NCBI GenBank assembly: GCA_035651715.1
Contig: DASRFD010000015.1
Span: 1-64,000, forward strand
DNA: 64,000 nt
Direction of reading: 5' to 3'
Origin: Nevskia sp035651715
GTDB lineage: Bacteria; Pseudomonadota; Gammaproteobacteria; Nevskiales; Nevskiaceae
The translations under genes and the position numbers were made by a program. A model generated the notes under the pieces. That model was not told the origin of the DNA, ran no database searches, and saw only the letters and a program-made list of their open reading frames with translations. Positions 26,961 through 37,309 of the stretch are shown here, one piece after another (the stretch's first letter is position 1; each line of letters begins with the position of its first letter).

Positions 26961-27194
26961 TTAGACCTTGTCCTTCTGCTGCTGCGGCGATGACACCGTG
27001 CGGGCCTGGCCCTCGATGGCGTCGTTCGGATTGGCGCCGTTCTTGGCCTCTTCCTCGCCCTCGCGCATCGCCGACTTGAAGTTCTTCACCGCCGCGCCGA
27101 GATCGCCGCCGGCGTTGCGCAGCTTCTTGGTGCCGAAGATGGCGATCACCACGACCAGGACGATCAGCCAGTGCCAGATGCTAAGACCACCCAT
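26961..27194 (-). CDS. tatA: Sec-independent protein translocase subunit TatA
   Basis: 77 residues. TatA oligomers form the translocation site. The N-terminal helix GGLSIWHWLIVLVVVIAIFG is followed by the FGTKKLRNAGGDLGAAVKNF amphipathic helix, the family signature, and a short charged tail. It starts 35 bases after hisE, so the tat genes probably share the his transcript. Confidence 0.96.
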   Translation of the reverse strand: MGGLSIWHWLIVLVVVIAIFGTKKLRNAGGDLGAAVKNFKSAMREGEEEAKNGANPNDAIEGQARTVSSPQQQKDKV

Positions 27195-27229
27195 TGCTAT
27201 TCCTCTCCACCGCCGCGGATATCGGCGGT

Positions 27230-27580
27230 TTATTTGGGGCGCGACGCCTTTTCTTCCAGACCGGAGCGGCCCATGCGGCGCGCCAGTTCATCGGTCAGGA
27301 CGCTCAGGGGAAGATCATACGCCGCCAGCAGCACCAGGGTGTGAAACCACAGGTCCGCCACCTCGTGGACCAGGGCGGCCTGGCCGGCGGGACTGCCACC
27401 CCCGGGCGGCTGGTTCTTGGCCGCGATCAGGGTTTCGCCGGCTTCCTCGCCGATCTTCTTGAGGATCGCGTCCACGCCCTTGGCATAGAGGCCGGCCACG
27501 TAGGAAGCGGCGGGATCGGCGCCCCTGCGCTGCTGCAGGGTGGCGAACAGCTCGGCCAGCACCTGGTCGGGCGCGCTCAC
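27230..27580 (-). CDS. hisE: Phosphoribosyl-ATP pyrophosphatase
   Basis: 116 residues. HisE removes pyrophosphate from phosphoribosyl-ATP in histidine synthesis. The all-alpha MazG-like fold shows SYVAGLYAKGVDAILKKIGEEAGETLIAAK with the metal-binding K-x-x-E-E-x-x-E pattern and LVHEVADLWFHTLVLL. It is a stand-alone HisE, not fused to HisI, and no hisI lies between hisF and hisE. Its ATG overlaps the hisF stop by four bases. Confidence 0.95.
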   Translation of the reverse strand: MSAPDQVLAELFATLQQRRGADPAASYVAGLYAKGVDAILKKIGEEAGETLIAAKNQPPGGGSPAGQAALVHEVADLWFHTLVLLAAYDLPLSVLTDELARRMGRSGLEEKASRPK

Positions 27581-28359
27581 AGCCGCACCCGCACGCCGTG
27601 TTCGGCCAGGAACCGCTTGGCCTGGCCCACCGTGTAGGTGCCGTTGTGGAAAATGCTCGCGGCGAGCACCGCGTCGGCGCCGCCGGCGGTGAAGCCCTCT
27701 TCCAGGTGCTCCAGGGTGCCGACGCCGCCGCTGGCCACCACCGGCACCGGCACCGCGTCGCTGATCGCGCGCAGCAGCTCGACGTCGTAGCCGGCCTTGG
27801 TGCCGTCACGATCCATGCTGGTCACCAGCAACTCGCCCGCGCCCTTTTCCACCATGGTCCTGGCCCATTCGATGGCGTCGAGCCCGGTGCTCTTGCGCCC
27901 GCCATGGGTATAGACCTGCCAGCGCGGGCTTTCATTCCCGTCCTTCCTGCGCGGCTTGACCCGCTTGGCATCGATGGCGACGACGATGCACTGCACGCCG
28001 AAGCGCTCGCCGGCCTCGTGCACGAAGTCCGGATTGAGCACCGCGGCGGTGTTGATCGAGACCTTGTCGGCGCCGGCGGAAAGCAGGGCGCGCACGTCGG
28101 CCGCGGTGCGCACGCCGCCGCCCACGGTCAGCGGAATGTAGATCTCGCGCGCCACCGCCTCCACGGTCTTGAACAGGGTCGGCCGGTCGTCGGCGCTGGC
28201 GGTGATGTCGAGGAACACCAGCTCGTCGGCGCCCTGCTGGTCGTAGCGGCGCGCCACTTCCACCGGGTCGCCGGCGTCGCGCAGCTGCTCGAACCGGACG
28301 CCCTTGACCACGCGGCCGGCATCGATGTCGAGGCAGGGGATGACGCGTTTGGCAAGCAT
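27577..28359 (-). CDS. hisF: Imidazole glycerol phosphate synthase, cyclase subunit
   Basis: 260 residues, TIM barrel with two half-barrel phosphate sites. HisF uses ammonia from HisH to make IGP and AICAR. The catalytic aspartates are D11 in VIPCLDIDAGRVVKGV and D131-equivalent in VVAIDAKR. Also visible are LVFLDITASADDR, VGGGVRTAADVRALL and VVASGGVGTLEHL. It overlaps hisE and follows hisA. Confidence 0.97.
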   Translation of the reverse strand: MLAKRVIPCLDIDAGRVVKGVRFEQLRDAGDPVEVARRYDQQGADELVFLDITASADDRPTLFKTVEAVAREIYIPLTVGGGVRTAADVRALLSAGADKVSINTAAVLNPDFVHEAGERFGVQCIVVAIDAKRVKPRRKDGNESPRWQVYTHGGRKSTGLDAIEWARTMVEKGAGELLVTSMDRDGTKAGYDVELLRAISDAVPVPVVASGGVGTLEHLEEGFTAGGADAVLAASIFHNGTYTVGQAKRFLAEHGVRVRL

Positions 28360-28407
28360 GGGAAACTTCCGCAGAGGGTTCGGGCATTTCCGCCGGAACG
28401 AAAGGGC

Positions 28408-29139
28408 TCAGGCCGAGGCGACGGCCTTCAGGCAGTCCTTGAGCTGGAGGCCGCCCTCGTAGAGGGCGCGCCCGATGATGGCCCCCACCACGCCGTCTTC
28501 CTGCAGGGTGCGCAGGGTCTTGAGGTCATCGATGGTGGAGACGCCGCCGGAGGCGATCACCGGCGTGTTGACCGACTTGGCCAGCGCGCGGGTCGATTCG
28601 GCGTTGAAGCCCTGCATCATGCCGTCGCGGCCGATGTCGGTGTAGATGATCGCTTCCACGCCGTCGCGCTCGCAGTGCTGGGCCATCTCCACCACGTCGT
28701 GGTGCGAGAGCTTGTTCCAGCCGTCGATGGCGACGCGCCCGTCCTTGGCGTCGAGGCCGACGAAGATGTGGCGCGGATACTCCAGGCACAGGTCGCGCAG
28801 GAAGTGGGGCGTGTTGACCGCCTTGGTGCCGATGATGATGAAGCTCACGCCGACGTCGAGGTACTGCTGCACCGTCTCTTCCTCGCGCACGCCGCCGCCG
28901 GCCTGCACCGGCACGTCGCCGGCCGCGACCACGATTTTTTCCAGCGCCTTGAGGTTGACCGGGGTGCCCTTCACCGCGCCGTCGAGGTCGACGACGTGGA
29001 TGCGCTGCGCGCCCTCGTCGACCCAGCGCTTGGCCATGCTGGCCGGGTCCTTGGAGAAGACGGTGACGTCGTCCATGCGGCCCTGACGCAGGCGCACGCA
29101 CTGGCCGTTCTTGATGTCGATAGCGGGGATAAGCAGCAT
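28408..29139 (-). CDS. hisA: ProFAR isomerase (phosphoribosylformimino-5-aminoimidazole carboxamide ribotide isomerase)
   Basis: 243 residues, TIM barrel homologous to HisF. The catalytic bases are D8 in LLIPAIDIKNGQCVRL and D129-equivalent in FVGLDAKDGRVAI; IYTDIGRDGMMQGFN and PVIASGGVSTIDDL form the phosphate sites. It is separated from hisH by 261 bases, which is unusual in an otherwise tight operon. Confidence 0.97.
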   Translation of the reverse strand: MLLIPAIDIKNGQCVRLRQGRMDDVTVFSKDPASMAKRWVDEGAQRIHVVDLDGAVKGTPVNLKALEKIVVAAGDVPVQAGGGVREEETVQQYLDVGVSFIIIGTKAVNTPHFLRDLCLEYPRHIFVGLDAKDGRVAIDGWNKLSHHDVVEMAQHCERDGVEAIIYTDIGRDGMMQGFNAESTRALAKSVNTPVIASGGVSTIDDLKTLRTLQEDGVVGAIIGRALYEGGLQLKDCLKAVASA

Positions 29140-29400
29140 GGAGGCGGACTGGCCGGCGGGGCGGCGTTCGTGTGGTTCGAAAGTTCGCTGAGGTGTCGGA
29201 GCGGCTGCTTGGTTTCCCTGCCGGAACTGTGCCGGAAAGCGGCGGGTCTGGCAAGCGGCGGCCGGGTGTTCGGCGAAAAGGGATGGAGGTCGGGTGCGGT
29301 GGTGTCGGTGCCGGCCATCCTGGCCGCGGCTTCATCCCCTGGCGAACCCCGGCGGTTCGCGTCCCGGCTTGGCGGAAGCGCTACCGCGCTGCGCCCGGCC
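29140..29400. other. 261-bp non-coding gap inside the his operon
   Basis: No convincing gene on either strand. Only short hairpins are visible, for example GCGAAC-CCCGGCG-GTTCGC near 29342-29360. It may hold a processing site, an internal promoter, or degraded sequence. Confidence 0.4.
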
Positions 29401-30060
29401 TCAGGCGGTTTCCCCGTCCCAGTTGACGAAGTTGGACAGCAGCCGCAAGCCCATGTCGTGGCTCTTTTCGGGATGAAACTGGAAGCCGACGATATTGTCG
29501 CGCGCCACCGCGGCGGCGAAGGGCTGGCCGTAGTCGGCCGTGCCCAGGACATGGGCCGGGTTCTGCGGCGCGGCGTGGTAGCTGTGCACGAAGTAGAACC
29601 AGCTGTCCTGCGGCACCCCCTCCCACACCGGGTGGCGGCGCGTCTGGCGCACCTGGTTCCAGCCCATGTGCGGCACCTTGAGGCGGTCCGGGTGCGGCCC
29701 CGGCTCCTGCTCCGGCGCCGGGTCCGGGAAGCGTACCACCGAGCCCGGGATCAGGCCGAGGGCGTTGACGCCGCCGTTTTCGTCGCTGCGCTCCAGCAGC
29801 ACCTGCATGCCCAGGCAGACGCCGAGCAGCGGCCGCTTGCGCGCCGCCTCGATCACCATCTGGTCCAGCTCCAGCCGGCGCAGCTCGTCCATGCAGGCGC
29901 GCACGCCGCCGACCCCGGGCAGCACCAGGCGGTCGCATTCGAGCAGCTCGGCGGTGTCGTAGCTGATGACGATGCGCTGGTTGCCGGCGACCCGCTCCAG
30001 CGATTTGCCGAGCGAGTGCAGGTTGCCCATGCCGTAGTCGATGACCCCGATGGTTTCCAT
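29401..30060 (-). CDS. hisH: Imidazole glycerol phosphate synthase, glutaminase subunit
   Basis: 219 residues, class I glutamine amidotransferase that supplies ammonia to HisF. Nucleophile cysteine in LLGVCLGMQVLLERSDE, His/Glu pair in NIVGFQFHPEKSHDMGL, and N-terminal IGVIDYGMGNLHSL. It follows hisB by 52 bases. Confidence 0.97.
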   Translation of the reverse strand: METIGVIDYGMGNLHSLGKSLERVAGNQRIVISYDTAELLECDRLVLPGVGGVRACMDELRRLELDQMVIEAARKRPLLGVCLGMQVLLERSDENGGVNALGLIPGSVVRFPDPAPEQEPGPHPDRLKVPHMGWNQVRQTRRHPVWEGVPQDSWFYFVHSYHAAPQNPAHVLGTADYGQPFAAAVARDNIVGFQFHPEKSHDMGLRLLSNFVNWDGETA

Positions 30061-30112
30061 TGATGCGTCGGCTTGCAGCTGGCGGAGATCGGGGAGCGGG
30101 ATGCCCGTATTT

Positions 30113-30715
30113 TTAGAGGACGCCCTTGGTGGACGGCGTCACGTCCCCCATGCGCGGGTCGGCGGCGGCGGCCATGCGCAGGGCGCGGCCGAAGGCCTTG
30201 AAGATGGTTTCGGCGATGTGGTGCGCGTTGCGGCCGCGCAGCGCGTCGACGTGCAGGGTCACCTTGGCGTGGTTGACGAAGCCCTGGAAGAACTCGCGGA
30301 ACAGGTCGACGTCGAAGTCGGCCACCCGGGCGCGCGGGAACTCGACGAACCATTCCAGGCCGGGGCGGCCGGAGCAGTCCAGCACCACCCGCGACAGGGC
30401 CTCGTCCAGCGGCACGTAGGCATGGCCGTAGCGGACGATGCCGCGCTTGTCGCCGATGGCCTTGTCGAAGGCCTGACCCAGGGTGATGCCGATGTCCTCG
30501 ACCGTGTGGTGATGGTCGATGTGCACGTCGCCGCTGGCCTCGACCACCAGGTCGATCAGGCCATGCCGCGCCACCTGCTCCAGCATGTGCTCGAGGAAGT
30601 GGATGCCGGTGGCGAAGCGCGATTCGCCGGTGCCGTCGAGGTTGATGCTGACGGCGATCCGGGTTTCTCGGGTATCGCGGCTGATGGCGGCGCTACGCGC
30701 TGCGCTGGCGGACAT
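30113..30715 (-). CDS. hisB: Imidazoleglycerol-phosphate dehydratase, monofunctional
   Basis: 200 residues, only the dehydratase; the N-terminal HAD histidinol-phosphatase half found in enterobacteria and xanthomonads is absent. Two metal-binding motifs are seen: GIHFLEHMLEQVARHG followed by DVHIDHHHTVEDIG, and later HVDALRGRNAHHIAET. It is the first gene of the minus-strand his-tat run. A separate histidinol phosphatase is therefore needed. Confidence 0.97.
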   Translation of the reverse strand: MSASAARSAAISRDTRETRIAVSINLDGTGESRFATGIHFLEHMLEQVARHGLIDLVVEASGDVHIDHHHTVEDIGITLGQAFDKAIGDKRGIVRYGHAYVPLDEALSRVVLDCSGRPGLEWFVEFPRARVADFDVDLFREFFQGFVNHAKVTLHVDALRGRNAHHIAETIFKAFGRALRMAAAADPRMGDVTPSTKGVL

Positions 30716-30770
30716 GCGGCGACGCTATGGCGGAAAAGGCGGTGAGAATACACCGCAGCGCAGCAAATTT

Positions 30771-30841
30771 CACCCTTGCCCCACCGCGCCTTGCATGAGG
30801 CCCTGCCGGCCGTGGCACGGCTCAGCGGTGGTGCAAGGGTG
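30771..30841. repeat. 17-bp inverted repeat upstream of hisB
   Basis: CACCCTTGCCCCACCGC (30771-30787) and GCGGTGGTGCAAGGGTG (30825-30841) pair at 16 of 17 positions around a 37-base loop. It lies 55 bases before the hisB start and 9 bases beyond the yggU stop. It could terminate yggU transcription, act in the his-operon leader, or be a dispersed element. There is no histidine-codon-rich leader peptide that I could find. Confidence 0.5.
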
Positions 30842-30850
30842 GCTTGGGCT

Positions 30851-31129
30851 CTAGGAGGAACGCTCCAAAATGGTGCGCAGGCGCCGCACGATCTCCGCAG
30901 CTTCCAAGCCGGCGATCTCCACCCGCTTGCTGCGGGCCGCGTGCCCCGCGACCACCCGCACCGCTCCTTTGGGCAGGTCCAGTGCTTCCGCCAGCAGCGC
31001 CTCCACCGCCTCGTTGGCCTTGCCCCGTTCCGGTGCGGCCGTCACCGCCAGTTTCAAGGTTTCGCCGAGGAAGCCGAGGACGGCGTTGCGCGAAGCGCCG
31101 GGGCTGACCTTGAGCTGGAGCAGGGCCAT
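30851..31129 (-). CDS. yggU: DUF167/YggU family protein
   Basis: 92 residues from ATG at 31129 (an adjacent GTG at 31132 is possible). The signature is LKVSPGASRNAVLGFLGETLKL with AAPERGKANEAVEALLAEAL and GHAARSKRVEI. YggU-like proteins are small alpha/beta proteins conserved in bacteria and eukaryotes without an established activity. In many proteobacteria the gene follows yggT; here it follows an unrelated membrane-protein gene. Confidence 0.9.
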   Translation of the reverse strand: MALLQLKVSPGASRNAVLGFLGETLKLAVTAAPERGKANEAVEALLAEALDLPKGAVRVVAGHAARSKRVEIAGLEAAEIVRRLRTILERSS

Positions 31130-31197
31130 CACGCCGCCTTTGCAGGCTGCCCTTCAGGGCGACCGGAACGCCGGCCCGAGGGGTCGACCCGCATTCC

Positions 31198-31515
31198 TCA
31201 CGCGATCAGGCCGCCGATGATCGCGCCCAGCAGCAGGCCGCCGATGTGCACGCAGCCGAGCATGAAGCCGCCCAGCGCGGCCAGCAGGCCGATGGCGATG
31301 AAGCCGGTGAGGGCGGTGCCGAAGAAGAACAGCAGGCCGCCGAGCACGAAGGCCGGCAGGAACGCCGCCAGCAGCGCGTTGCCGACGCCGCCCGCCACCT
31401 TGCCGCCGACCACGCCGGCGAGGAAACCGCCCAGGCCCGGCAGCCAGAACAGCAGCACCGAGACCAGAAACATCCAGAACGCACCCCAGAACACGCTGCC
31501 GCGGCTTTCGCTCAT
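31198..31515 (-). CDS. Small hydrophobic membrane protein, glycine-zipper rich
   Basis: 105 residues, almost entirely hydrophobic: helices at about 8-35, 45-75 and 78-104, with GxxxG-type repeats (LGGFLAGVVGGKVAGGVG; LLLGAIIGGLIA). There is no signal-peptidase site that would release it. I do not recognise a named family. It precedes yggU in the same direction with a 68-base gap and is divergent from slyD. Confidence 0.65.
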   Translation of the reverse strand: MSESRGSVFWGAFWMFLVSVLLFWLPGLGGFLAGVVGGKVAGGVGNALLAAFLPAFVLGGLLFFFGTALTGFIAIGLLAALGGFMLGCVHIGGLLLGAIIGGLIA

Positions 31516-31627
31516 GTCGTTTTCTCCGTGACTCCCTTCACTATGCCGGCACTATCCTGAATCAAGGCTGTCTAGATGGCTTTGGGCTAGAATGGGCCCT
31601 TAATTCCCCGCATTTCCCGAGATTTCC

Positions 31628-32110
31628 ATGCAGATTGCCGATCGTACCGTCGCCAGCTTCAACTACACCCTGACCAATGATGCCGGCGAGGTGCTGGACT
31701 CCTCCGAGGGGCGGGAGCCGCTCAGCTACCTGCACGGCAAGGGCAACATCGTGCCGGGCCTGGAAAAGGAAATGACCGGCAAGAAGGTCGGCGACAAGTT
31801 CAACGTCAAGGTCAAGCCGGAGGAAGGCTACGGCGTGCACAACCCGGCCCTGGTGCAGGTGGTGCCGCGCGAGGCCTTCCGCGGCATCGACAAGCTCGAG
31901 CCCGGCATGCAGTTCCGCGCCGAGAGCGACCGCGGCCCGATGATGGTGGTGATCACCGCCGTCGAGGGCGACAAGGTCACCGTGGACGGCAACCATCCGC
32001 TGGCCGGCGCCAACCTGAACTTCGCCATCGAAGTCACCGAGGTGCGCGAGGCCAGCGTCGAGGAAGTGCTGCACGGCCACGTCCACGGCCCGGGCGGCCA
32101 CCACCACTAA
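31628..32110 (+). CDS. slyD: FKBP-type peptidyl-prolyl isomerase, SlyD-like
   Basis: 160 residues. The FKBP domain is interrupted by the IF chaperone domain typical of SlyD (residues about 70-125; EGYGVHNPALVQVVPREAF). The N-terminus VASFNYTLTNDAGEVLDSSEGREPLSYLHGKG is diagnostic. The C-terminal tail HGHVHGPGGHHH is a short metal-binding stretch; E. coli SlyD has a longer Cys/His tail. It assists folding and nickel delivery in the cytoplasm. A TAGAAT about 40 bases upstream is a possible -10. Confidence 0.95.
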   Translation: MQIADRTVASFNYTLTNDAGEVLDSSEGREPLSYLHGKGNIVPGLEKEMTGKKVGDKFNVKVKPEEGYGVHNPALVQVVPREAFRGIDKLEPGMQFRAESDRGPMMVVITAVEGDKVTVDGNHPLAGANLNFAIEVTEVREASVEEVLHGHVHGPGGHHH

Positions 32111-32291
32111 AAAAGCGCGGTGCGGCGCCGCGGCAGCGGCGGACCTTGTCCGCCCGTCGTGCCGTTGCCGCCGTTGCCGACGCGGAGTCAGGCATTGCGC
32201 CGCTGGACGGCCGATGCTGCGCCAATCTTTCAACACGGAACCCGCCGCCGACCGGTGGTTCTGCGGCGGTTCCTGACGACTAGGGAACACC

Positions 32292-33107
32292 ATGCGCTTG
32301 AGGCGAGTGTGGTTGGCGGCGCTGCTGGCGGTCCTGGCGCCGGCCGCTGTGGCGGCGGATGAGGACTTCCTGGCCCGGGCGGTGGCCAGTCCCGCCCGCA
32401 CCCCGGAATACCGCCAGCGCGACGTCTACCGCCATCCGGAACAGACCCTGCGTTTCTTCGGCATCCGCCCGGACATGACCGTGGTCGAGGTCTGGCCCGG
32501 CGAAGGCTGGTTCACCGAGATCCTGGCGCCGTACCTGCGCGAGCAGGGGCACTACTACGCCGCCGGCACCGCCTACAGCGCACCCGACGCCTCGGCCGCT
32601 GCGCAGCGCGCCGCCGCCGCGTTCCAGCAGAAGCTGGATGCCGACCCGGAGCGCTACGGCAAGGTCACGGTCACCGAGTTCCGCCCGCCCGACGTGGTCG
32701 AGATCTGCCCGCCGGGCAGCGCCGACCTGGTGCTGAGCTTCCAGCACGTCCACAACTGGATGACGGCGCGCACCGAGCAGGATGCGTTCAACGCCTTCTA
32801 CCGGGCGCTCAAGCCGGGCGGCATCCTCGGCCTGGTGGAGCACCGCGCCAGACCGTACACGACGATCGAGCAAACCCGCGAAACCGGCTACGTCAACGAG
32901 GACTACGTCAAGGCGCTGGCCGCCAACGCCGGCTTCGAGTTCGTCGCCGGGTCCCAGGTCAACGCCAACCGCAGGGACACCAAGGACTATCCGCAGGGCG
33001 TGTGGACCCTGCCGCCGACCCTGGCGCTGCGCGAGCAGGACCAGGCGAAGTATCTGAAAATCGGCGAGCCGGACCGCATGACCCTGAAGTTCCGCAAGCC
33101 GGAATAA
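32292..33107 (+). CDS. Exported class I SAM-dependent methyltransferase-like protein
   Basis: 271 residues with a cleavable signal peptide (WLAALLAVLAPAAVAADE, cut around 21-22). The mature part is a methyltransferase fold: motif I VVEVWPGEGWFTEIL (about 62-76), motif IV-like SADLVLSFQHVHNW, and LKPGGILGLVEHRA. The family segments QTLRFFGIRPDM and TGYVNEDYVKALAANAGFEF are seen in a group of predicted periplasmic methyltransferases in proteobacteria. How it would get S-adenosylmethionine outside the cytoplasm is unknown. Confidence 0.85.
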   Translation: MRLRRVWLAALLAVLAPAAVAADEDFLARAVASPARTPEYRQRDVYRHPEQTLRFFGIRPDMTVVEVWPGEGWFTEILAPYLREQGHYYAAGTAYSAPDASAAAQRAAAAFQQKLDADPERYGKVTVTEFRPPDVVEICPPGSADLVLSFQHVHNWMTARTEQDAFNAFYRALKPGGILGLVEHRARPYTTIEQTRETGYVNEDYVKALAANAGFEFVAGSQVNANRRDTKDYPQGVWTLPPTLALREQDQAKYLKIGEPDRMTLKFRKPE

Positions 33108-33182
33108 GGCCGAAGCGGCCCTTCGCCATGGTGGGCGCCGCGAGCGCCAAGGCTGCTGCTTCGGAGCGGAGGGCCTGGGCGC

Positions 33183-36986
<3,804 letters not shown>

Positions 36987-37003
36987 GGTCCTATTGTATC
37001 TCT

Positions 37004-37023
37004 TTATCCGGATATGCGGATAA
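37004..37023 (-). promoter_or_regulatory. near-palindromic candidate operator upstream of metH
   Basis: TTATCCGGATATGCGGATAA is symmetric at 18 of 20 positions and lies 18-37 bases before the metH ATG. A TACAAT hexamer on the minus strand (36998 to 36993) would be a -10 close enough for a nearly leaderless transcript. A methionine-pathway repressor such as SahR or an equivalent is possible, but the regulator is not identified. Confidence 0.5.
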
Positions 37024-37200
37024 GCGCCGGCAGGGCCAGCCGGCATGGCGCCTGGCGGCGACCGTTCATCATCTCGCGCCGGCTGGTCGTCTGCGCCGCC
37101 GCCCGCCGCGGTCCGATCGGCTGTTTAGTGTGCGCATGGGGCGGGCCACCGGGTGGCGGCCGGCGCATTGCGGGCGCATGGTGTAGATAAAATTTGACTA

Positions 37201-37241
37201 GTCGTCAGTTTTTTACCCGGTCTCGGGTATGATCTGACGAC
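37201..37241 (+). promoter_or_regulatory. nested inverted repeat upstream of DUF1631 gene
   Basis: GTCGTCAG (37201-37208) and CTGACGAC (37234-37241) are perfect inverted repeats that flank a second hairpin, ACCCG-GTCT-CGGGT (37215-37228). A TATGAT (-10-like) lies at 37228-37233 inside the structure. It may be a dimeric operator or a leader hairpin; it is 69 bases before the start codon. Confidence 0.5.
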
Positions 37242-37309
37242 CGGACCAGGGAGCCGGTTGGGCGGCCCTCAGCAAGGCGTACCCCAAGCTTAAATTACAA
37301 GGACTTGGC

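Larger units (their letters stand above)
36987..37309. other. 323-bp divergent intergenic region between metH and the DUF1631 gene
   Basis: No gene seen. It contains the near-palindrome at 37004-37023 and, on the other side, the nested inverted repeat at 37201-37241. Between them is GC-rich sequence without clear structure. Confidence 0.6.

Noticed and set aside
30716..30850. Histidine-rich leader peptide (attenuator) before hisB
   Set aside because: No short frame with a run of histidine codons was found on the minus strand.
36987..37200. SAH or cobalamin riboswitch upstream of metH
   Set aside because: None of the conserved segments of either class could be placed, unlike the clear B12 box upstream of btuB.
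37194..37233. A TTGACT/TATGAT sigma-70 promoter for the DUF1631 gene
   Set aside because: The spacing between the two hexamers is 28 bases, far from 16-18; only the -10 may be real.
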